In this document: positions 1 to 7,489 of the stretch, one piece after another
How positions within the stretch are numbered: position 1 is the first letter of the stretch
Layout: each line of letters begins with the position of its first letter
DNA from: JBMNUL01 sp050946255
Lineage (GTDB): Bacteria; Actinomycetota; Coriobacteriia; Coriobacteriales; CADBOM01
Assembly: GCA_050946255.1 (NCBI GenBank)
Contig: JBMNUL010000007.1
Span: forward strand, 1-36,288
DNA length: 36,288 nt
Direction: 5' to 3'
Notes under the pieces: model-generated
Database searches by the model: none
Seen by the model: only the letters and a program-made list of their open reading frames with translations
What the model was told of the DNA's origin: nothing
Position numbers and translations under genes: made by a program

Positions 1-80
1 ACATCAGCTGCGTCGATGGTTATATCAAACTTGACCTTGTTGTCATCGAGTCGTTCAATGTCAGTTTTCAAAACGACCAA
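1..80 (-). CDS. tig: Trigger factor, N-terminal fragment (runs off left edge)
   Basis: Reading the minus strand from a TTG at 80-78 gives the first ~26 residues of a protein starting M-V-V-L-K-T-D-I-E-R-L-D-D-N-K-V-K-F, then D-I-T-I-D-A-A-D. This matches the start of the ribosome-binding N-terminal domain of trigger factor, where a K-x-x-x-E-x-L-x-x-N-K-V-K-L opening is typical of the family. Trigger factor is the ribosome-associated chaperone and peptidyl-prolyl isomerase that meets nascent chains. A GGAGAG Shine-Dalgarno at 85-90 lies about 4 nt upstream of the TTG; a second TTG three codons later (71-69) is an alternative start. The rest of the gene lies outside the window, so the call rests on a short stretch only. 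The upstream side (81-380) is occupied by degenerate direct repeats and then the transposase. Confidence 0.7.
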   Translation of the reverse strand, partial: MVVLKTDIERLDDNKVKFDITIDAAD

Positions 81-380
81 CTTTCTCTCCAGCGCTTTCT
101 GCCTGAAAACGCTCTTTCCCTTTAATACCGATAAACGTCAAGAATTCTACACCAACAAACATGGCGATATCTCAATTCCTTCGATGATTGAGCAGTATTG
201 GGGCATGGGTTGAAGGTAGCAGGCGGGAATGAGTCAGGCCCTGGCCGCCTTGTTGCGATGTCTGCGTATTGAGGCGCGGGTTGAAGGCAATATAGAGAAA
301 GGAATGAACTCTGCCAGCTCTTTTGCGATGTCTCGGCATTTACTGGTTGGGAATCTCAGGCGAGGAAGGACGGAGGTTTC
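81..380. other. Spacer between tig and transposase, no gene
   Basis: I see no convincing gene here. The stretch holds the promoter side of tig and degenerate direct repeats (listed separately). The downstream end of the transposase element should also lie here, but I could not identify a terminal inverted repeat by eye. Confidence 0.5.
207..347. repeat. Degenerate ~70-bp direct repeat
   Basis: GGGTTGAAGG occurs at 207-216 and again at 278-287, 71 bp apart. TTGCGATGTCT occurs at 253-263 and 323-333, 70 bp apart. The sequence before each GGGTTGAAGG is also similar (…TATTG-GGGCATGGG and …TATTGAGGCGCGGG). A weaker third copy may extend leftwards, where GGCGATATCTC stands near 163. The units are imperfect and sit in the spacer upstream of tig. 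Confidence 0.55.
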
Positions 381-2057
381 CTATCCGAGGGCGTTTATCA
401 CGCTCTTCCGGTATTTGCGGATCATCTCCAGAGTCGCAAATGAATTGTCGAACTCTACCCCGAAAGCATCCTCGATATCGTGGAACACCTCCGTCTGTTT
501 CGTGAAGGCATAGATGTCCTGGCCGATGTTCTTGCAGGTGGCCTCTTCGAGGGCATCGCGCATCTCATCGTAGGAGTACTTCCCGCCGAGCAGGTGCTCG
601 AGCTTTCTCTGAATCACCATGGCGAGGTACTTCACCAGGAAATACGACTGCACGTCGCTGTTTGACCAGAAATTGCTGGGAGCGCCCTCTACGTCTGGGT
701 CTGGAGCGGAAAACGCCTTGTTGATCTTCTGCAGGTTGTGATACCTGCGAATGATCACCGACTCGGGAATCCCCATCTCGGTTGTCGCCAGTGCGTAGTA
801 GCCGTCGAGGGCCATGTCGCGCTTGTAGGACTCCGCATCAAAGCTGAAGTAGTTATGGTCGGTCTTCTCGTAGGGTGTCTCGGTCGTGTCGTGAATCTTG
901 ACGTACTGGTCCAGCTCCTTCGACTTCCCGAATTCGAATTCGTTGGGCTGGGAGAGGTAGTCGATGATGTTCTTGTCCCTGCGCTGCCTCATCTTTGCGG
1001 CGTTGTTGGAAGTCCACATCGAGATGACCTTCTCTGGTATCACCACATCTCCCACGATGCGCTCCGTACGGAATGTCTTGAACTTGAAGGTGCCCGACTC
1101 GTTCCACTTGTACCCGGATTCGTCGAGGATTGCCTCCTGAAACTCCACCGGGGAGTTCTTGACCTTGCGGCCAACGACATAGCCGTTCCCAGACTTGTGG
1201 AGAGAGGCAAGCGTGGCATTCGACCCGAACCCGCGGTCGGAGGTGATGACTATTCTGTTGAACCCGAACTTCTTCTTGAGCCTGTTTATTGCGCCGATGA
1301 GCGTTTCGGTATCCGAGAAACCCTCCGGGAAGAGCACGTATCCAACGGGGTTCCTGTACCTGTCGAACAAAACTCCCACCTGCACGAGGATCATCTCGCT
1401 CATAGCCGTGGCATCGGTGCGGCGCTTACGGGATTTTCCCTTGGAAACTGCATTGAAGTGATAGCTCGTGATATCGAGCGATGCCACCTTGTCGGAGCAC
1501 TCGTGCCCCTTGTTGGCAATCTTGTAGACATGTTTCATCAAATCTGGGGTGTAGCGGTCTATCAATCCGATGGTGTCCAAAGTGGGAACGGTCCCCTTTT
1601 CGAACTTGGGAAACAGAGGCTCGGTGCCTTCTCCCGCCTTCCTGCTCGTGAGGGGAACGAAGAACTCCCTGACGACGAAGTACTCCAGGGTATCCCCTAT
1701 CTTCTTTGCGAGCTTCGGGTCCTCGATGCGCCTATCGATGAACTTCTGGATCCGGAGAGACTCATACAGCGATTCGACGAACATGTGGCCGTAGCCCACC
1801 AGAGGCGAGCTCTTGGAGTTGGGCTGGCTGAGGTTGATCGTGAGCTCGACTTCCTTGGAAGACGACTCCTTGGTCATGCGCTTGGCCTCTTCCTTGAGGT
1901 GATCGAGAACGTCGGGGTCCTGGGCCTGCAGCTCGGACAGCTCCCCGCATTTCTTGATGATGCGCTGGCGGATCTTCTGGTTCTCGTCCCTGTAGCTCTC
2001 AACGATGTATACGAGTTGGCGTGCAGAGGTCTTGCTCTTCTTCACGACCACAAACAT
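381..2057 (-). CDS. IS1634/IS4-type DDE transposase (possibly catalytically degenerate)
   Basis: A 558-residue protein starting MFVVVKKSK, with a GGAGG ribosome site 5 nt upstream of the ATG at 2057; a TTG-initiated extension of five residues is less likely. The N-terminal region (about 1-75) is the basic, 'Y-x-V-E-S-Y-R-D-E-N' type opening seen in IS1634-family transposases. The RNase-H-like core shows the first Asp in a 'SLDITSYHF' segment and the second in 'VITSDRGFG'. The region that should carry the third acidic residue (family pattern Y-x-x-L-W-x-I-E-x-x-F-R) reads 'YHNLQKINKAFS', so the usual Glu is Asn and the following Arg is Ser. The protein is full length for the family with no frameshift. 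It stands alone between tig and rnhA. I could not find terminal inverted repeats by eye, so the element's ends are not defined. The family call is firm; activity is uncertain. Confidence 0.85.
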   Translation of the reverse strand: MFVVVKKSKTSARQLVYIVESYRDENQKIRQRIIKKCGELSELQAQDPDVLDHLKEEAKRMTKESSSKEVELTINLSQPNSKSSPLVGYGHMFVESLYESLRIQKFIDRRIEDPKLAKKIGDTLEYFVVREFFVPLTSRKAGEGTEPLFPKFEKGTVPTLDTIGLIDRYTPDLMKHVYKIANKGHECSDKVASLDITSYHFNAVSKGKSRKRRTDATAMSEMILVQVGVLFDRYRNPVGYVLFPEGFSDTETLIGAINRLKKKFGFNRIVITSDRGFGSNATLASLHKSGNGYVVGRKVKNSPVEFQEAILDESGYKWNESGTFKFKTFRTERIVGDVVIPEKVISMWTSNNAAKMRQRRDKNIIDYLSQPNEFEFGKSKELDQYVKIHDTTETPYEKTDHNYFSFDAESYKRDMALDGYYALATTEMGIPESVIIRRYHNLQKINKAFSAPDPDVEGAPSNFWSNSDVQSYFLVKYLAMVIQRKLEHLLGGKYSYDEMRDALEEATCKNIGQDIYAFTKQTEVFHDIEDAFGVEFDNSFATLEMIRKYRKSVINALG

Positions 2058-2413
2058 GTTTTCCTCCAACAATCTGATAAAAGCCGGAAGTCTCAGCGGG
2101 CCGGCAGCTTAGCTTTGGCAGCGGGAATCTGACATGTTCGGACCGTGAAGCCAAATAGCCGCCGTGAATCAACTACCGGGCAGCATTTTGGGAGACAGGC
2201 TAGACCACGGAGCTGGACCTTCCGGACAATGTGAAAATTGTACTACGGTCGTATCACTAAATTTATGCTAACACCTGAAAGTGGACTAGTCCATGTTGCA
2301 TGTCGATATTTGCATTATTCGGAGCGGAGAATGAATTCCATGGAAAGGTCAAGGAGCTTTTGATTCCTTTTGATTCCATATGTTGTCGAAATGCATGCCC
2401 TGGCACAATGTGC
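2058..2413. other. Intergenic stretch upstream of transposase, downstream of rnhA
   Basis: No supportable gene in 356 bp. It contains a perfect 10-bp tandem duplication (CTTTTGATTC twice, 2357-2376) and a small hairpin GGCAC-AAT-GTGCC at 2403-2415 touching the rnhA stop. The other end of the transposase element probably lies in 2058-2290, but no clear inverted repeat was found. A TACAAT -10-like box for the transposase lies on the minus strand near 2240. Confidence 0.45.
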
Positions 2414-2872
2414 CTACCGAGCAGCTTCGACCTCGTCCATCGCACGGTTGGCAAGCTCATCTGCCTTGTTGTTGCCGTCGGAGTCGGCGTGCCCCTTCAC
2501 CTTGTGGAAGACGATGTCGGAGAACTTGTCGCGCTCGGCGATGAGGTCGAGCCACAGCTCCTTGTTGGCCACGGGCTCTTTCTTGGAATTCTTCCACCCG
2601 TTGCGCTGCCAGTTGTCGACCCACGAGTTTATCCCGTTGACCACATAGGCGCTGTCGATGTACACGTCCACGCCGTAGTCATTGCGCTTGATTGCCCGGA
2701 GACCCTCTATCGCAGCCGTGAGCTCCATCTTGTTGTTCGTGGTGTTGGGCTCTCCGCCCCAAAGCTCCTTGGTGGCATCTCCCCAGATGAGATATACCCC
2801 CCAGCCTCCAACGTTGGAATCGTGTTGGTTGTCGCGACATCCTCCGTCGCAGTAAAGGGATATTCTCGTCAT
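2414..2872 (-). CDS. rnhA: Ribonuclease HI
   Basis: A 152-residue RNase HI, the usual length for the bacterial enzyme, which cleaves the RNA strand of RNA-DNA hybrids during replication and repair. The four acidic catalytic residues are all visible: Asp in 'LYCDGGCRDN', Glu in 'NKMELTAAIEGL', Asp in 'YIDSAYVVNGI' and Asp in 'NNKADELANRAM'. The W-x-x-N-x-W segment ('DNWQRNGWKNSKK') and 'HKVKGHADSDGN' are also typical. The start is the ATG at 2872, chosen because AGGAGG stands 6 nt upstream; an upstream in-frame ATG at 2908 has no ribosome site and would add 12 unconserved residues. The gene stands alone, with repeat-filled spacer on its upstream side. Confidence 0.95.
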   Translation of the reverse strand: MTRISLYCDGGCRDNQHDSNVGGWGVYLIWGDATKELWGGEPNTTNNKMELTAAIEGLRAIKRNDYGVDVYIDSAYVVNGINSWVDNWQRNGWKNSKKEPVANKELWLDLIAERDKFSDIVFHKVKGHADSDGNNKADELANRAMDEVEAAR

Positions 2873-2930
2873 CTGATTCCTCCTGATGGCAAGGGCATGA
2901 TGCGTCATTCACTACTCGAACCGGGCAAGC

Positions 2931-3090
2931 CAACCCTCACGGCGACTCCGTGCGCGTCGGCCTCGTTCACGACGACCCGGTCCATATGGGACTCGCTCAC
3001 GTTGGCACCGACTACCTAGGCCTCGTTCATTACGATTCCATCTACGCCAGCCTTGCCCATGTTGGTATCGGTACCTCGTCGGACTCGCCT
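2931..3090. repeat. Degenerate 30-bp tandem repeat between rnhA and yfcE
   Basis: The decamers CAACCCTCAC (2931), CCTCGTTCAC (2961), ACTCGCTCAC (2991), CCTCGTTCAT (3021) and CCTTGCCCAT (3051) are spaced exactly 30 bp apart. Flanking positions also match, for instance GGCACCG and GGTATCG. Blocks 2941-3000 and 3001-3060 align over their whole length. One plus frame and one minus frame are nearly open, but neither has a ribosome site and stops interrupt both. Confidence 0.6.
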
Positions 3091-3634
3091 ACCCCATGAT
3101 AACGTGCTCGAACTCGCCGTTCTCGTAGATTCCGTAGCTGTGCGTGCCATCCTTCGGGATTCCAACGCTTCCCGGATTGAACAGCCTGATCGAGGGGAAC
3201 CGCTCGCTTGGGCCGTTGACCTTGACATGCGTGTGCCCGAAGACGACCACCGATCCAGCGGGGACATTGGGGAGGTTCTGTGGCCCATAGACATGACCAT
3301 GAGTGCAGAGAATCTCGAGCCCTTTGCCTCCTGGGGTTTCGACATCGGGGTCGTAGAGCACATTGTAGATTGCCATGCACGGGAATTCGAGGACCATCTG
3401 ATCGACTTCGGCCTCACAGTTGCCACGCACGGCGATTATCTCCTTGCCAATCCCGTTCAGCATCGCCAGCACTTCTTTGGGAGCGTAGTCGGCCGGGATG
3501 TCGTTCCTGGGACCGTGATAGAGAAGGTCGCCGAGGAGCACCACCTTGTCCGGCTGAACATCATCGATGGCATCCAGGAGCTTGCGGCACCAACTGGAGG
3601 CGCCGTGAATATCAGATGCGATCAGAAGCTTCAT
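3089..3634 (-). CDS. yfcE: YfcE-type calcineurin-like phosphodiesterase
   Basis: A 181-residue metallophosphoesterase of the YfcE/MJ0936 family, which hydrolyses phosphodiester bonds using two metal ions. Metal-ligand motifs appear in the family's order: 'IASDIHG' (D-x-H) near residue 7, 'LLGDLLYHGP' (G-D) near 36, 'AVRGNCEAEVD' (G-N-C/H-D type), 'LCTHGHVYG' (G-H) and 'VFGHTHVK' (G-H-T-H), followed by 'NPGSVGIPKDG'. The start at 3634 overlaps the stop of the upstream acetyltransferase gene by four bases (ATGA), so translation is probably coupled. This makes it the last gene of the sugar operon 3089-8452. YfcE homologues are soluble and their physiological substrate is generally unknown. A metabolic link to the operon's sugars is only suggested by position. 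Confidence 0.9.
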   Translation of the reverse strand: MKLLIASDIHGASSWCRKLLDAIDDVQPDKVVLLGDLLYHGPRNDIPADYAPKEVLAMLNGIGKEIIAVRGNCEAEVDQMVLEFPCMAIYNVLYDPDVETPGGKGLEILCTHGHVYGPQNLPNVPAGSVVVFGHTHVKVNGPSERFPSIRLFNPGSVGIPKDGTHSYGIYENGEFEHVIMG

Positions 3635-4221
3635 CTTGTTGCACCATCCTGCCCGGCTCCGACTTCGCGAAGCCCACAGTCGCATTTCTCAAACGACTTC
3701 CCGCATTCACTGCAGTGGAGCTCCTCGTCGAGCTCGGCCCCGCAATCGCATACCCAACCGACCTGTCTGGCTGGAACTCCGACGACGAGCGCATGGTCGG
3801 AAACATCGTGAGCGACCACAGCCCCAGATCCGACCATACTCCAACGGCCGAGGGTGTTGCCACAGACTATCGTGGCATTCGCACCGATGGATGCGCCGTG
3901 TCTCACCAATGTCGGTGCCACCTTCCAACCAAGAGAGCTGTGCGCCCTGGGCTGGTGGTCGTTGGTGAAAACACAAGATGGACCGCAGAACACGTCATCC
4001 TCGAGCACGACTCCCTCGTAGACAGAGACATTGTTCTGTATCTTGCAATTGTCCCCGATAATCGCTCCTCCGGCAACGTTGACGTTCTGCCCCAAGATGC
4101 AGTTTCTGCCGATCACCGCACCGGGCTGCACATGGCAGAAGTGCCATATCTTCGTCCCGTCGCCAATCTTGGCTCCATCGTCTACATATGCGGACTCGTG
4201 CGCAAAATAACCCCTGTCCAT
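3631..4221 (-). CDS. wbpD: WbpD/WlbB-type UDP-amino-sugar N-acetyltransferase with zinc-ribbon tail
   Basis: A 196-residue left-handed beta-helix acetyltransferase. Residues ~1-150 show hexapeptide repeats ('AKIGDGTKIWHF', 'AVIGRNCILGQNV', 'IIGDNCKIQNNVSVYEG'), and 'CGPSCVFTNDHQPR' and 'VGVPARQVGW' are characteristic of the WbpD/WlbB group. That group acetylates the 3-amino group of UDP-2-acetamido-3-amino-2,3-dideoxy-glucuronate. After the conserved 'PARQVGW' there is a Cys-rich tail (C-x-C-G … C-x-x-C … C-x-C) that should fold as a zinc ribbon. The ATG at 4221 is preceded by a weak AAGG and by an in-frame TTG one codon upstream. It lies directly downstream of the WbpB- and WbpE-like genes, the expected partners. 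WbpA and WbpI homologues are not in the window, so the exact sugar is inferred. Confidence 0.85.
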   Translation of the reverse strand: MDRGYFAHESAYVDDGAKIGDGTKIWHFCHVQPGAVIGRNCILGQNVNVAGGAIIGDNCKIQNNVSVYEGVVLEDDVFCGPSCVFTNDHQPRAHSSLGWKVAPTLVRHGASIGANATIVCGNTLGRWSMVGSGAVVAHDVSDHALVVGVPARQVGWVCDCGAELDEELHCSECGKSFEKCDCGLREVGAGQDGATR

Positions 4222-4251
4222 CAATCAAGTCGCCTTTCTAGCATTGGACTA

Positions 4252-5217
4252 CTAGAATTCGCATGCCTTCTCGATTTCCTCGCAGATCTCCAAGGCCTTC
4301 TTCCCCATCTCTCCGCTGGTGGCAACCGCCTCACCGGTGTTGATGCAATGCGCGAAGTGGGAAAACTCTGCGCGGAGAGGCTCGATGTTGGGAACGACGA
4401 CCTTCTCCACGATGTTCTCCTGCCTGTACTCCGCCTCATATCCTACATCGAGGGTGAAATTGGTCTTTCGGGATATCGCCAGGGAACGCGAGACGTAGTC
4501 GACACTGACGTAGGCGTGCGAGCAGGTGACCCGTGCGTTGCGGATCTTGGCCTCGGTAACTCGACTCGCGGTGAGTCCCACGTTGGTCCCATCCTCGAAC
4601 GTGACGAGCGCCTGGCAGTAATCGAGCTTGTCGGTCCTGAGCTTTCTCCCTTGTGCCACGATGCGCTTGATAGGTGAGGATGCGAAGGCGTTCATGATGT
4701 CGATGTCGTGGATCATGAGGTCTTGCACCACGCTCGTATCCGAAACCCTACCGAAGAACGGACTGAGCCTGTGGAACTCGGCGGCGATCACATGCTCTGG
4801 CTCCAGGACCTTTTTCAGCGTGGTGATCGCAGGGTTGAATCTCTCCACATGGCCAACGCAGAGCCTGACCCCTGCTTTCTTGCAGGCGTCGATAATAACC
4901 TGTGCGTCGCTCAACGTGAGGGCTATCGGCTTCTCCACGAGAACATGGCACCCGGCCTGCGCGGCCTGCACGGCGAGCTCCTTGTGAAGGAAGCTCGGGA
5001 CCACGATATGCACCACATCGACCTCTGAGAACAGATGCTCCATCGTGTCGAAGGCCTTGACCTCGTACTGCCCGGCAATTTTCCTAGCGACCTCGGCGTC
5101 TGTGTCATAGCAACCCACCAGTTCGAACTCCTGCATGGTCGAGAGAACCCTGACGTGGTTGCGGCCCATGTTGCCGCAGCCCACGACTCCGACCCTGAGC
5201 GTCTTCTTCTTTTCCAT
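4252..5217 (-). CDS. wbpB: Gfo/Idh/MocA oxidoreductase, WbpB/WlbA-like
   Basis: A 321-residue NAD(P)-dependent sugar dehydrogenase of the Gfo/Idh/MocA family. It has an N-terminal Rossmann fold with 'VGVVGCGNMGRNHVRVL' at ~9-25, the family motif 'EKPIALT' near residue 95, and a C-terminal alpha/beta domain with 'DLMIHDIDIMNA' near 168. In the WbpB/WlbA branch the enzyme oxidises C3 of a UDP-N-acetyl-hexosaminuronate to give the keto substrate for the neighbouring aminotransferase. The ATG lies directly after the TAA stop of the upstream aminotransferase gene, with GGAG 8 nt upstream. Assignment to WbpB rather than another Gfo/Idh enzyme rests mainly on the B-E-D neighbourhood. Confidence 0.82.
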   Translation of the reverse strand: MEKKKTLRVGVVGCGNMGRNHVRVLSTMQEFELVGCYDTDAEVARKIAGQYEVKAFDTMEHLFSEVDVVHIVVPSFLHKELAVQAAQAGCHVLVEKPIALTLSDAQVIIDACKKAGVRLCVGHVERFNPAITTLKKVLEPEHVIAAEFHRLSPFFGRVSDTSVVQDLMIHDIDIMNAFASSPIKRIVAQGRKLRTDKLDYCQALVTFEDGTNVGLTASRVTEAKIRNARVTCSHAYVSVDYVSRSLAISRKTNFTLDVGYEAEYRQENIVEKVVVPNIEPLRAEFSHFAHCINTGEAVATSGEMGKKALEICEEIEKACEF

Positions 5218-6336
5218 TTAAATTGCTCCCTTGATAACGTTGCAAATGCGGTCGATTGTGGGCTCGTCGAGATATGCGTGCATCGGAATGCTGAACACGC
5301 ACTTCGAGAGCTTCTCGCAAACAGGCAGGTCTCCCTCGTGATATCCCAACCCGGCATAGGCCGTGGAGAGGTGCATCGGAATTGGATAGTAATTGGCGGA
5401 GGGAATCTCAGCCTCGGAAAGCGCGCTCTGAATTGCCTCTTTCTGCTGCTCGGATTCTGCTACGAGAGTGTACTGAGCCCAAACCGAGACGTTGCCGTCG
5501 TGGACCTGCGGTGTCTGGATGTACTCCGAGAGTCTCTCGGAGTACATTTCCGCAACTCGGTTGCGCTCTACTATCTCGTCCTCGAAGATCTCGAGCTTGG
5601 CGAGGACGACTGCAGCCTGAATTGTGTCGAACCTGCCGTTGATCCCTATGCGCACGTTGTCATACTTGTCCTTGCCCTGCCCATGCACCCTCACAGATCC
5701 CGCAAGTGCGGCGAGCTTGTCGTCGTCTGTGAAAATCGCCCCGCCGTCGCCATAGCACCCGAGTGGCTTTGCGGGAAAGAACGATGTGGCGGCGATGTTT
5801 CCGAAGGACCCTGCGCGTCGCCCCTTGTTGGTAGCACCGAACCCTTGTGCGGCATCCTCGAGAACGAAGAGACCGTGCTCGTCTGCAATCCGCTGCACCT
5901 CATCGAAGTCTGCTGTCTGACCGAAGAGGTCCACGGCGATGATCCCGCGCGGCTTGAGCTTGCCCTCGGCCTCGGTCTGCTCGATTGCCCTCTCGAGATC
6001 GGTCGTGGAGATGTTGAAGTCCATCCCGCTGTCGACGAACACCGGGGTGCCGCCCGCAAGGGTCACGCTCTCTCCGGATGCGAAGAACGTGAACGCCGGC
6101 ACGAAGACGGCATCTGTCTTCTCGAGGCCGATTGACATCAGCGATATGACGAGGGCGTCTGTTCCGCTACCACATGTCAAGCAGTGCTTGATGCCCGCGA
6201 AGTCTGCGAGCTTCTGCTCCAGCTCCTCGATTTCCGGTCCCATGATGTAGCGCTGGCTGCGTATCACCTTTTCGACCCTCGCCAGCACATCAGGTTCGAT
6301 TCTCTCGAACTGCGTCTTGAGGTCGATGAACTGCAT
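5218..6336 (-). CDS. wbpE: DegT/DnrJ/EryC1 aminotransferase, WbpE-like
   Basis: A 372-residue PLP-dependent sugar aminotransferase (aspartate-aminotransferase fold type I). It opens with 'MQFIDLKTQF', shows the substrate loop 'CGSGTDALVISLMS', the cofactor Asp region 'LEDAAQGFGA', and the PLP Schiff-base lysine in 'FFPAKPLGCYGDGGAI'. All of these are typical of the WbpE/WlbC group, which transfers an amino group to the C3 keto sugar. The start at 6336 is preceded by GGGGGAAGGAAG, whereas an upstream ATG at 6354 has no better site. It stands immediately before the WbpB-like gene, so oxidation, amination and acetylation enzymes lie consecutively. The enzyme class is certain; the exact sugar is inferred. 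Confidence 0.88.
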   Translation of the reverse strand: MQFIDLKTQFERIEPDVLARVEKVIRSQRYIMGPEIEELEQKLADFAGIKHCLTCGSGTDALVISLMSIGLEKTDAVFVPAFTFFASGESVTLAGGTPVFVDSGMDFNISTTDLERAIEQTEAEGKLKPRGIIAVDLFGQTADFDEVQRIADEHGLFVLEDAAQGFGATNKGRRAGSFGNIAATSFFPAKPLGCYGDGGAIFTDDDKLAALAGSVRVHGQGKDKYDNVRIGINGRFDTIQAAVVLAKLEIFEDEIVERNRVAEMYSERLSEYIQTPQVHDGNVSVWAQYTLVAESEQQKEAIQSALSEAEIPSANYYPIPMHLSTAYAGLGYHEGDLPVCEKLSKCVFSIPMHAYLDEPTIDRICNVIKGAI

Positions 6337-6390
6337 TTGTCTTCCTTCCCCCAATCCGGAGCCCCCCTGCTCCGAAATACCCTGACTTGC

Positions 6391-7467
6391 TTACTTGGCG
6401 AACTCGGCTATTGCATCGCAGACCTCTTCCACCGGAACATCTTCGTAGCAGGGAAGCGTGATGGTATGGTCCTGCAGGAACTTGGCGTTTTCCTGAACGT
6501 CGTTGTACTTCTCGCGGTAGTATGCGCACCCGCTGAGGCAATATGTTCCAATCGTGCTCTCGATCTCGCGCTTTGCGAGGAAATCATGCAGTGCATCTCG
6601 GTCCATCCCCTCCGGGACCTTGAAGACCACGCTCTGCATGTTGTGGTAGGCGTTGGGAGCCGCCTTCTGTGCCACGAACCCCAGCGGCTCGAGCAGCTTG
6701 GCGTACCTGTCCCTTTGCTCGCGGCGCTGCTCCACTATCGCATCGATCTTTCCAATCTGGTTGCACCCCATGAGGCATGGGATCTCCGCCATTCGGTAGT
6801 TGTATCCATATGTGACGAATTCACCGGTCTTCGGGTCTGCGCCGTGGTTGAGCTTGATGGCGAGCATTTCGGCGTAAGTGTCGTTTTCCGTGGTGATGAT
6901 GCCGCCCTCTCCGCAGGTGAGGAGCTTGCGGGGGTGCAGAGAGAAGCACGTGATGTCAGAGACGGTTCCGATGCGGCGCCCGTTGATCTTGCTGCCGATT
7001 CCACATGCAGCGTCTTCGATCAGCGGGATTCCATGAGAATGGCAGATCTCCAAGATCTCATCGATGCCAGAGGGGTTGCCAAGGGCGTCGACGAACATCA
7101 CGGCCTTGGTCTTCGGCGTGATCTTCTCCTCCAGCTGCTCGGGGAGCATGTTGAAGGTGTCAAGCGACACATCGGCAAACACGGTGGTCGCTCCCAGGTC
7201 CTCCACGACGTTTGAAGTTGCGGGGAACGAGAAGTCGGAGACGATCACCTCGTCGCCCGGACCCACGTCCACGAGATGGAGGGCCATCGACAGCGCGGTT
7301 GTCGCCGAGGTCGTGAGGAACGCATGGCTTGCTCCCAGATACTCGGCAACTCGACGCGGGAACTCCTTGGACCAATAGCCCTTCGTGAGCATGCCGGAAT
7401 CGAAAACTTCCCTAATCTGATCTTCTACCTCGCCGAATGTGATATACGGCTTTATCAACCTGATCAT
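6391..7467 (-). CDS. DegT/DnrJ/EryC1-family aminotransferase (second paralogue)
   Basis: A 358-residue PLP-dependent aminotransferase of the DegT family, clearly diverged from the WbpE-like neighbour. Features include 'FLTTSATTALSMALHL' (phosphate-binding loop), 'LIEDAACGIGSKINGR', and the Schiff-base lysine in 'FSLHPRKLLTCGEGGII'. The ATG at 7467 has a GGGAG site. It lies 22 bp after the epimerase stop and about 54 bp before the WbpE-like gene, so all are probably one transcript. Relatives in this branch aminate keto-deoxy sugars for surface polysaccharides or act in pyridoxamine-dependent deoxygenation. The lysine is retained, so ordinary aminotransferase chemistry is likely. The substrate is unknown; co-occurrence with an NAD-dependent epimerase suggests a nucleotide-linked 4-keto sugar. 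Confidence 0.85.
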   Translation of the reverse strand: MIRLIKPYITFGEVEDQIREVFDSGMLTKGYWSKEFPRRVAEYLGASHAFLTTSATTALSMALHLVDVGPGDEVIVSDFSFPATSNVVEDLGATTVFADVSLDTFNMLPEQLEEKITPKTKAVMFVDALGNPSGIDEILEICHSHGIPLIEDAACGIGSKINGRRIGTVSDITCFSLHPRKLLTCGEGGIITTENDTYAEMLAIKLNHGADPKTGEFVTYGYNYRMAEIPCLMGCNQIGKIDAIVEQRREQRDRYAKLLEPLGFVAQKAAPNAYHNMQSVVFKVPEGMDRDALHDFLAKREIESTIGTYCLSGCAYYREKYNDVQENAKFLQDHTITLPCYEDVPVEEVCDAIAEFAK

Positions 7468-7489
7468 TTTTCACTCCCTGAATTTGCAG

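Noticed and set aside
738..2132. Long plus-strand open frame (464 codons) opposite the transposase
   Set aside because: It is a frame shadow of the transposase: no ribosome site, no recognisable domain, and the minus frame has clear transposase motifs and a GGAGG start.
81..2300. Terminal inverted repeats of the IS1634-type element
   Set aside because: I compared both flanks by eye and found only short direct similarities (GGGAATCT, TCTCAG), nothing convincing as an inverted pair.
2931..3090. Small protein encoded by the 30-bp repeat
   Set aside because: Each frame lacks a ribosome site and a plausible start, and stops interrupt the phased frames.
3280..4677. Plus-strand open frame across the yfcE, wbpD and wbpB genes
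   Set aside because: It crosses three recognised minus-strand genes and has no family resemblance.
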